DNA of 64,000 nucleotides, from assembly GCA_964019155.1 (NCBI GenBank), contig OZ025240.1, positions 33,512,007-33,576,006 of the forward strand. Reading direction: 5' to 3'. Both the position numbers and the translations under genes were made by a program. Below the pieces are notes generated by a model. It was given only the letters and a program-made list of their open reading frames with translations, did not search any database and was not told the DNA's origin. Origin of the DNA: Osedax fenrisi. Taxonomy: Eukaryota; Annelida; Polychaeta; Sabellida; Siboglinidae. Below, piece after piece: positions 1 to 12,000 of this stretch (positions within the stretch are counted from its first letter, which is position 1; the number at the start of each line of letters is the position of its first letter).

Positions 1-475
1 TCACATATATATGTTCCAAATCAAATTACACTGACTACCTTAGTGATATTCACGTGCGCAATATATATATTGAGTAGTATACTCATAGTATATATATACT
101 CCTCGATAACACCCTATTAATTGGACACATATTAATTCACTATGGATCTCCTACCTACAGGGACGCGTATAGTAGGTACTATAGTATACTATAGTATACT
201 CTCGAATACTATACTCGGAGTATATACTACATGTATATACATGTATATATTATATAATATATGCATATACTTAAATTACTAACCAGCACCACTACTTATT
301 CCAACCTCAACTACATAAAAACATAACTTATATTTAACTGACATTCGCCCTTTGGCGATATCCGTTCTACACTATATGACCACTCTCTCCGATAGTAATA
401 CCATAAAGCCAGAGAGAAGATCCTACCATAGAGCTAGAGAGAAACTATTCTCTATCTATGAGTAGTACATAGACT
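1..475. other. AT-rich flank, no gene seen
   Basis: Short palindromes of the TATAGTATACTATA type occupy 170-250, and a run of CTCTC/GAGAG stretches 385-460. No coding signal. Confidence 0.5.
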
Positions 476-983
476 ACACACTTCAATAAACTACTGAACA
501 CATATTTATTTAATTCCAAACATTAATTTCACTCATATATTTATAGTTTAGGTAAAATATAAATCTATTTCTTCACTATGCATGATATCTATACACTGGA
601 TGGTAATTTCTTCATTATCACAGCTCCCATTATGTCATATAATAAAAACGTAACTATTATAATACTCTACGTATACGTTGTATAGTATTTTGTTTAGCAC
701 TATAGGTGCCGATAAACTATTTTAAGTAATAATAAATTAAACCTACTCCATATATATGATAGCATTCGTATGTTAACATAATTCCATACATTTTACATTT
801 TAGGAATGACAACTGTGCTAATGAATACATTACCCATCCAGTGTACATATTTCATGTATATTTCCTATAGTGAAATCATAGATTTATATTTTACCTAAAC
901 TATAAATATATGATTGAAGACTTCAATTTGAAGTTAATGTTTGGAATTAAATAAATATGTTTCAGTAGTTTCTTGAAGTGTGT
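476..983. mobile_element. Foldback element with about 120-bp inverted arms
   Basis: The left arm begins ACACACTTCAA (476) and the right arm ends TTGAAGTGTGT (983). The arms (about 476-600 and 834-983) match as inverted copies, including TTTATTTAATTCCAAACATTAA and ATATTTATAGTTTAGGTAAA. About 230 bp of unrelated core lies between them. No clear target duplication and no ORF: a non-autonomous DNA transposon or a fold-back. Confidence 0.65.
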
Positions 984-1242
984 AAGAATAAATATAAAAT
1001 TATGTTATAACATTAACAGACTTACAATTATATACAGCTTATTATAAATATTTATTTTGTATCTAAAAGTATATAAAAGTATCTAAAAAATAAAGGCTAA
1101 ACATATTTTCGGAAAATTAAATAATATAAAATAAATAAGTAGTAATTATATACATAATTTAAAGTAATCACCAGTGAACCTTGTACTCAATTGTTTCAGA
1201 AGTACGATAACATATTAATACTAAATTGGGTATCCGACTAAA

Positions 1243-1271
1243 AGTATTTCCGGCAAGTTGCCGGAAATATT
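1243..1271. promoter_or_regulatory. Near-perfect palindrome with paired CCGGAA cores upstream of eIF3f
   Basis: Twelve-base arms TATTTCCGGCAA (1245-1256) and TTGCCGGAAATA (1258-1269) around one G. Each arm holds an ETS-type GGAA core (CCGGAA) in opposite orientation. It lies about 430 bp upstream of the eIF3f ATG; ETS sites are common in promoters of translation genes, so a regulatory role is possible. It could instead be the remains of a small inverted-repeat element. Confidence 0.35.
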
Positions 1272-1701
1272 TTAACTTTATAGGAGGTAGGTATCCCATA
1301 AAAACTTGATAGCACATCTTGTAGTGGGGTAATATATTAAGACTAATACTAATAAAATTAATTTCATATTAATTATTTTAATACTATCAATTAATTTAAT
1401 AATATCAACGATTAATCATATAATTACGGATAATTTATTGAAGTGAAATATAAATATTTTAATTTAATATACGATATTTTGACTAATATTATTTAAATTT
1501 AAATTACAATTAAATGTAACATTTTATAAATGCTTCTATATATATTAATATTATTAATATTATTAATATATTAAATAATTATTTATATTATATTTGTAAC
1601 ATACATTTTTATTTCCTACACATATTTTATTCCTGATTTGATTCGGATTTTATTGGTACCTATTTATATAATTTATATATTTATTATTTACATAATACAA
1701 A

Positions 1702-4617
1702 ATGTCGCTTTCACCAATATGCCGTGTTCATCCTATGGTTCTTTTCAGCATAACTGATTCCTTTGAACGTCGTGCTGATAGTTCATTTAGATCAATAGGA
1801 ACTCTATTAGGTATGTTTGTAATTTCATAATATACAATTAAATACTTGTATCGTTAATAATTATAAATATATATTGGGCGATAATTCATTTAAATATATC
1901 AAATTTTAAAGAGATTTCTCAAATATACGTATGTTATTTATTTATATAATAGAATAATTAAATGTACAATTTTGTTATCTAACCTATATCATTTTATTAC
2001 GTACATTTTTTATTTAATAATTAATTACAATTACATATGTTATATGATATAACTTATATTATATGATATTCAGTGAATAATTCACATTTAATACAAGTGA
2101 TTTTCTGAGTAATAATATGTTATAATAATTAATTTGTGTTGGATGCCGCACTAAGAGGACACAGTCTCAACGACAATCCAATTACGCTATTATGTCATAT
2201 ATTATATGGTACCTGGTCAAAAGCTTCGCGATTGATGCGCGATTTGAACGCCCGCAAAATTGTTTATTCGAATTACTGAATTTACAATAGCGTATGATTG
2301 TTTGTTGAAACATTAATATTTATAGTTTTAGTTATTTTCACTTGTTTGGTTTGATTTGGTTGGGTTAATTTTAATATTGTTTAGGTTTTTTTAGCTGCAT
2401 TACTGTAAATGATTACATCCCGAGTGAGCTTATAAAACACACATATATAAATATATGGTAATTATAAGCCGTTGCATGTATGATAGTCTATAAATAAACA
2501 TACGCTAATTATAATGACCAATCATAAGCTATTGTAGAATCACTAATTCGAATAAACAAGTTTGCGGGCGTTTAATTCGCGAAGCTTTTGACCATAATCC
2601 TATTATATGACATAAGATTCTTATAGTATAATAGTCTTATACTTAGTATGGAACACGTTCATAACCGGCGCCAAAAATCTATGATTAATACTTTATTCAA
2701 TATCGGAGCGCGCGCTTTCGCAATTGAGACTCGAGTCTCAAGATCCCAAAGGGATCCCGCCTCTAGATATAGACGTGTCATAATATATAGATAGTATTTG
2801 ACCTAGATCGTTATTGCTATATCTAGCCTAAGGTAAACTATAAACCTATGATTCCATATATAACTATAGTCATAATTCCTTTGTTAAAAAACTCGTGAAT
2901 AAATGTGTGTGTGTGTCACACTGTGTGTGTGTATGTGTGTGTGTGTGTATATAAAGTACGTATCTCTCTCAATATATATACGTTTCAACTCCGAAAGCGT
3001 GAGCTGCGATATCGAATAAACTATTAGTCATATATTTTTGGCGCCGGTTATGAACCACAACCCTTAGTATAATAATATTATAGGGATCAATATAATTTAC
3101 GTTCAACGAACATCGATGTCCGTCGAATTTGTCCGTTGATCGTAAAGTTCTGTTGATCGCTATTATAGAAACTATATGACGCATAGTATTTAATAGTATT
3201 ACATTGTAATACTATTATATTACAATGTAATAGTGATAAATTATAAATACATATAATACTAATACTACATTATTTAAAGTTAGTTAAATGAGTATCTATA
3301 ATACCATGGTATTATTAATACCATATTTAATATGGTATTATAGAATAATATGATATTATTATAGTTAATTAGGATTATGGTCAAAAGCTTCGCGATTTGA
3401 ACGTGTTTATTCGAATTAGTGATTTTACAATAGTGCATGATTGGCCATTATAATTAGCGTATGTCTATTTATAGACTATCATACAATGTATGATTCATAC
3501 ATGCAACGGCTTATCATTAATACATATATATTATATACATATGTTTTATAAGCTCATTCTGGATGTAATGCAGATAAAAAAACCTAGCGATAACAAAACT
3601 AAACCCAATCAAACCAAACCAAACAAGCGAAAATAAATAAAACAGAAAATATTAATGTTTGTTCAAACAAACATATGCTATTGTAAACTCACTAATTCGA
3701 ATAAACAATTTTGCAGGCGTTTAAATCGCGAAGATTTTGACCAGGTACCGTTAATTAGTGTATATTTTAGTCTACATTTGTAATGCATAAGTAATATATA
3801 CATTTTTTTATTTATAACGCACTCTCGTTAAATTTATCTAATGATTATTTTTATAGCTACAATCTTATGTAATAGAATTGCATATAGGATAATGTTTAAT
3901 AAATAACTTTTTCTCAAATATACTGAATAATAATAGACTGGTGGCTGAGAAAATGTCTCAGTGATACATCGCCTCACTACACAGTACCCGTCTCTTATTT
4001 TGTATTTTTATAATATATATTTCATATACAAAGCATTTGTAAACAAATTATAATAATTATATTATATAGTATGATACCAAAGATTTTCCGAAGGAAAGAT
4101 ATAACACTTACGCGAAATCGTGTAATTCTAATTTGTATACAAAATACTCTGGTGCCACCTATAGCGGGTTACTTTTAGGAACTATGCGTTGTTTATAGTG
4201 TAAATTCGTATTTAACTATACATTTTTAAAATGTTAAATAATATGCTTTAAATTAATATGTATATGATGAAAACTAAGTGTTCATTACTAATATATAACA
4301 AACACATATGATATGTATGTTTTAAATGCTATAAGTATATATTTAGTGAGTAATAGCTAATTTATATTGCATGTAATTTAATAGAGCAATGAAAACATTG
4401 TTGTATGCAAACAGAGCCGAACCTAAATCTATTTCAGTGATTTCGATACTACTGCTAGCAGCGGTTGGGGCTATTACTAAATTACGTTGCATGCATAGGG
4501 AGTGTTATATCTTTGCTTCGCAAAATCTTTGATGATACTAAGTATGATACTATTAGTATGTATTATATATATACCAATATATATATATATATATATACCA
4601 ATATATATATATATATA

Positions 4618-4675
<58 letters not shown>

Positions 4676-5211
4676 TTCCTGGTCAAAAGCTTCACTATTT
4701 GAATGCATGATAAATTGTTTGAATTAGTGATTTTATAAGAGTATAACTACATGTATATGATATTAATAATATCATATTATATATATAGATATCTCAATCA
4801 CAAGAATATGAGTCATACATATTATTTAAATTAAAATATCATATAATATTGTATACATTTAATAATTATGCTAATTTTATATATTAGTATTATACTAAGT
4901 ATGGATATACAAGTATGGACCATACTGTATGGTACAAGATTATTATTATAATATTTTGTACATGAATACTATGTAATTATAATTATTTTATATACATTTA
5001 TACAATCATTATTTCGAATACAGAATTATGAGGGCATTTAGTTTTTTTAAATCGCTAAGCTTTTTTCATATTATTATATATTAATTTCAGGACTCAGTAT
5101 TATATCCACCGATATTTTAAAATATAATCTTTATATCGCTCTATATGATGAAAGTGGAAGTTCTAGATCGCGACATTAATTAAATGTTCATAATTATTAT
5201 ACTTCTGTATA

Positions 5212-5242
<31 letters not shown>

Positions 5243-5970
5243 AATAATCTTCAACATATCATTTTTGATTATTTTTAAATATTATTGAATAAAGTATAAC
5301 GAATATAATATTAAACACGAAAATTACTAGAATATATATTATATTATATACATATTACATATTATATGTAATAAATAATAATTTTGAATATATAAATGTA
5401 TAAGTAATTTCACAATCTATTTAGCCTTTTTCATCATTTAGATCCCTCGTGTGATTTTATTTTGAAATATATGTGGCTATAACTCTGATATATTTTCATT
5501 TTATAAAAAAAGACTCCATATAAAATTTGTTAAATATATACAGAGACGATGATTATATAAAAATAAATCTGAATAAAAATGTAATTAAACTTAAAATTGT
5601 TTTTCATTTAGTATACTTATTAGTCAATTGAATATACTTATTAGAAATTCTAATATAGAATATATACTATTTATATGCTATAGTTTTTCGATTTAGATTT
5701 TTTTATTCAATTTATTTTAATATTGAATTAACTTTATATTCGATCTATAACATATTGCCAGATAATGTATTGTATATGAGAAAAATATGATCGTGGTCAA
5801 AAGCTAAGTTTATTTAAAATAATAATATTTACGATAGATGTCCTTCTAAGTTATTATATTTAATTAGAGATACATTGATATCTTATTTACAAGAATATGA
5901 ATCATATTTTGTCGGTATAAATTATATACTATAAAACCAATACTATAATTTATTAGAATTTTTATATTAT

Positions 5971-6012
<42 letters not shown>

Positions 6013-9000
6013 TTATAAATGTCTCATCATATGACTCAGTTATAATATATTTTTAATAACTATATTTCAGGAGTCTATGAAAAGGGTGCAGTTGAAATAA
6101 CAAATGCATTTACTGTGATGCACAATGAAAATGAGTCCGGAGAGGTTCTATCTCAAATATAGTTATTTAATTTAAATACTACTTTTTAAAAATATAGAAT
6201 TTATTATATTATATTTATGTAATTTATAACTTTGTCATCAATATTACAATATTACATATAATTTTTACATTTTACCTTTAATCTTCAAATACAAAATAAA
6301 TAATAACTTTTTATCTTATTATAATAATAGCTTATAAATCGAAATATAATTATCTAAATATTTCCGGTTATAATATTATTTTTTACTATTTATAACTAAA
6401 TTTGTTCAATATATATTATACAAATATATTGACTCTCTAAATAAAATTGGATATATTATATTGTATATACGATTTAGGTATCAATTGATTTGGACTATGC
6501 CCGTAATATGTTGGAGATTCATCGTGCTACGAATTCTCAGGAGAAAGTTCTTGGATGGTTATAGTTACAGTGGTATATGAGTCATATAACTCATGCGGCA
6601 TATCATTCAGCATATCTATTTACAATGTACATATATATATGTTTATAAATTAGTATTACAAATGATAATTTAATAGTGATAATATTTAATTTGATTAAAA
6701 TAGAATTATTTTATTACGCGCGTTAAAATGATAAATGATATATTATAATCTACTAACTATTCACTATTTACTCGTGTTTGCTATATAGCAATATATTAAT
6801 ATTTCCACTCATTCCCGCGTAACACATCATTACGAATAATCAGGTATTCGACCGGCAATGTTGTATCGGAAGCCTCCCTGCTTATTCACGAGTATTATTC
6901 CAAGGAATGCAAGAGTCCCGTCCATTTAACCGTTGACGTCGCTTTCAAAAACTCACGACCAGAAATTAAAGCATACATCAGGTTATTATATATAAGATTA
7001 TTAGTTTATCTTAGTTTATTTATTACATCAATATGGTATATATAATTAATTAAATATTGCTTTAACGGAGCACTCAATTATATTTTATTCACGAAGTTCA
7101 GTTTCGAATCCCACAGGTGGGATACACACATCATATTTATAAAAATAAAATATTGAAGAAATAATTTCAATAATAAAAATAATGGTTATAAATAAGTATT
7201 ATTTAACTTCGAATTATTTAACAAATATTTAGAACACAATAAAAAATGTGCAAAAGTGAAGTTTGTATATCATTAAAATACACATTAATATACAGTAATG
7301 AACTTACTAACATATGAGGAAATGAAAATATTGTAATATATTTCATACATATTATTACATATATATATATAATTATATTTACATTTATAACAGTTTATTT
7401 CATATTATGAATATTTGTATTCATATATTATTAATAAAATTATAAATATTTCCTTGTTACTTCAAAAAATGTGTATTCAATATTTTGCAGTATTACTCAA
7501 ATATTGTTCTAAGGAAATATTTAATTCATATGTGAAATTGTTTAATTCGTTATTTTGCACATAACATTAACAGCGATACCTAATAGGTATCACCTATATT
7601 AGATTTTTATATTGAAAATTTGTTTATAATGTAAATAAGTATCAAACTATACGTTTTAAATTATAAAAATTAGGTTTTAAATTAATATGTATATGATGAT
7701 AACTAAATATTTATTGCTTATCATTTTATAGAACAATGTAAACATAGTATAAAAACAACATAAAATCAATGTAAGTGATAATACTAATGCCCACAGTGTC
7801 AGGGGTTTGCTATTAATTATGTTAGATATATAGGGAGTTTTATATCTTGTTCAGAAGATCTTTGTTATTACTTCTCGTGTGACCCATTATTATAATATAT
7901 ATTTAATAATATAAAATACAAAATGAAATTATCTAGTCATATGACCGTTGAGATATCATTACTAAATCAAATTTCACTGAATGAAATATCATTATATATA
8001 CATATGTTATAATGATTTAAACAACATACAATAATAAATAAACTACATTTTCTAAATTTTCTAAATTAGTAAAATATAAGTAGTGATTCATAGAGATTCA
8101 TCATTTGTAATTCATAAAATTTAAGATATACAGACGAATAAAGTGAACTTTTTATAACTTTTATCTTTATAAATCATTAATTTTCGATAACTTTTAATAA
8201 ATATATTTATCTAATATAATATTATCTGATACATTTCACAATTCAAATATAACATATCCGATGGAATATAAAAAATAATTTATCATACCTACTTGTTATT
8301 AATAACAAATATTATATATTTATATAAAAAATGTACTTCGAAAAAAAATTATTTTAGATAGTTTGATTAAAAGTATGTGTATCATAAGTTGGAAATTACC
8401 AAAGTGAAACCAAAACATGAAACAGTTTGAAGTATACAACTTTTTTGAACATCTTGAATAACAACCCTACTATAGATTAAATAGATTAAAATAAATAAAT
8501 TTGTAATTATTTTGCCTATAGTAAAAGTTTTTCAATCATCAGTAAGATTTCAGTTATCTAAAAATAGATTTATACCTAAGTACTTCCACATATTATTTGT
8601 AATAATTGCTTATATCACTATGTAGTTCTACACTCGGAGTGATGAAGAATACCATAGGAACGATGTTTGTTCCAATTAAAGTAGAAGTTGTTTACTACCA
8701 AACGGAGAAAGTCGCAAGTTTGTTCTTGTTGTTACCTCTTACTTAACTTGAATATTTCATAAGATAAGAAGTAACATTATTATTATTTAAAACTTATACA
8801 CTTTTTTCTTAACTTCTAATCAGTTCCAATGGACATATTTATATTTTATAATATGTAATATATACAGTAAATCTAAGTTTGATAATTGAAATATTCATTA
8901 ACTATACTCATATCTGATAATATATTATTATATAAATTTTCATTATATTATTTCTCAATTATATTAAAATTCATAGAATTAAAAATTATAATAATTAACA

Positions 9001-12000
9001 TGATATATAATTTGTATTGATTAAATCAGTTGAAGCTATGAGGAGTGGACTCGAGAATAAGAAAAGACAAGTTTACCTGACTAACGAAATAGAAAATGTT
9101 GCTTCGTCGAGTGAGAAAATACAAGAGCAATTAACTGTGCTGATCGAATACTGTGAAGAAGTCTTAGTTAGTTCATACAATAACCATAGCTTATATAATA
9201 TACAATAATTAATACCCATACTTATTTAATTTAGTAATTCTATTTTTTTAATATAATATATATACCATCGGAAATTAATCTTTGTATTTAAAAAAATGTC
9301 CTTAATTATCATAAGTTTTATGATCAAACTTTGATGTTTAGAATACATATTTCCTTAATATTATTGGCCATTTAGATCAAATTTATATAATGTAATTTAC
9401 TAAATTGTATCACTGAAGTATATTATTGATTTTTATAATTTTTTATAAAAATTGTAATGACATTTATATATGTTTAATAGGGCTCTTACATCAATTCCAT
9501 TTTACATTTTTCGTACATTGAATTGCTCACCTTCGATTTTCATCCTGTATGAATTTGATTAAATCGAAGGATGACAAATATATAGCCCCTTACATCAACC
9601 TACCATCAATTTTTATATTCTATTGTCACCTACATTTTTCAGATATATTTATATATTGTATTACACATATTTAAATGCATTGTCTTTGAAAAAATATGTA
9701 TGCATTCTTTAGATACAGAGCATCTTTGCATATTTATTCAGTATGATATATTAATAAATATAATTATATTATAGTTTTAAAAATAATAATTTAAAAAGAT
9801 GTATACAAATATTGTCAACACGACAAATTTATATTCAATAAATAGACTGCGGAAAATTATAATAAGTATGTTCTTGTAGAGATTTTGTAAGATTTTTCTT
9901 AAGTTATTATTAATATTTTGTAAGTATTTATAAAAAAAATATACATGGCCAACTATTTTAATACTGATATATACAGTCATTAACAGCATGTTAATTCAAA
10001 ATAATATAAATAAAATGTTTTAATAAATTATTAATATTACTAATTAAGAATACAATTTAATATTAAAATATATTGATATATATTATTGATAAATATATAT
10101 CCATAATTTATATTATTTAAATTCATATAATAAATATCATTAATTTTTATATAATATACTATTTCTTAAAATTAAATATATAAAACTTATTTAAATTATT
10201 TTTAAATATAATATTTTTGTATATAATATATTATCAATTTTTAATTCAATCATAATTTAAACTAGCTTATTCTATTTTCATTTCATATGAAAATATATTT
10301 TGATAAAATGTATATCTAAATTTATAAATGGCATACATATTAATAGAAAACATAATTGACTAGATAATAATTAATACAACACAAATTATTGAATAATGAG
10401 GATATATAAACAATGATTTTTTTTCTGGATACACTTTATTCATCTATATTTATTATTAATATTTGCATTTCAACAAGAAAAAATATAAATTTATTATGAT
10501 CTTTAATATTTCAAAAAAATAAAACTAACAGATAAAACTAGTATATAGTAATGTAAATCAGTTATTTATTGCTAATCTTATTATTTTATATATAATCTTA
10601 AATTAATGATCACACCAACAAATTTGGCCCTATTTTTATACCCAGATGTTGGCTAATTCAAATATTTACTATATATCGAGTAAGTAATTTGATGCGGCTG
10701 ATATCTGCCTGTAAAATATGGGCCAGATTTTTTATAAAGTTTTTTATAGGTTTTTTATAGGTTAGTTTGTTAATAAAACAACATAATTTGTATCCGTCAT
10801 TTGTATTATATAATATTAGTGCTGTGAGTTAATCAAAAACATGTTTTAAACAGACGTTTTAAATGCTTTTAAATGCGTTTTAATTTAATTTAAAACTTTT
10901 AAACAAAAAATACAAAACGAAAAAAACAAGAGACATAAATTTATATATTATGCACTCAAATTTTAATTGAAAAATGAATGATTATAATCTGATTTAAATA
11001 ATTATTTATAATAATTTATTATAAAAGAAATATGAAAGTTCATATAATTTTATAATATTTATTATATACAAATACAATGTATATTATTGTGATACAATCT
11101 CCATGTCTATAACATTATATAATACAGAAATACTCAGTGTTATATTGTAACAAAATAAATATTATAATAATTATAATTGTCATACTAATGTATAGTATGA
11201 CAATATGATTATTCATATATGTATTTAATTTTTTATTATTTAACAACATATCTACTTTATTTATTAATTTTATTTTTTGTAAGAGGAAAAAAACAAATAA
11301 AACGTTAAAAACATGTTTTAAACAAGTATTAATAAAAACGCGTTTTTTAACTATAATATACATACTAGGGTCAAAGATTTTACGAAGCAAAAATATAACA
11401 CTCCCTATGCATGCAACGTAATTTAGTAATATCCCCTGCCGCTGCTAGCAGTAGTATCAAAATCACTGAAATAGATTTAGGTTCGGCACTGTTTGCAAAC
11501 AACAATGTTTTCATTGCTCTATTAAATTACATGCAATATAAATTAGCTTTTACTTACTAAATATATACTTATAGCATTTAAAACATTAATATCATATTTG
11601 TTTGTTATATATTAGTAATGAACACTTAGTTTTCATCATATAAATATTAATTTAAAGCATATTATTTAACATTTTAAAAGTGTATAGTTAAATATGAATT
11701 TACATTATAAACAACACATAGTTCCTAAAAGTAACCCGCTATAGGTGGCACTGGGGTAATTTGTATACAAATTAGTTTTGTATACGAATTACACGATTTC
11801 GCATAAGTGTTATATCTTTCCTTCGGAAAATCTTTGCCAGGGTTGTAAACTCAATTATTTGCAAAGCTTTGAATCCATCAAATTTATAGAAATCGGCTAT
11901 GAATCCAAACAAAATATTCAAATCATAATATCATTGGATTCGATTCCTTCAAATCCAAATCAATCTTAAAAATATAGAACAAAATGTATATCCTAAGTTC

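Noticed and set aside
4465..4710. Tyr/Ile-rich frames over TA tracts (also near 18956, 24480, 39860, 41420, 52721)
   Set aside because: Alternating Tyr-Ile is the translation of (TA)n and carries no coding information.
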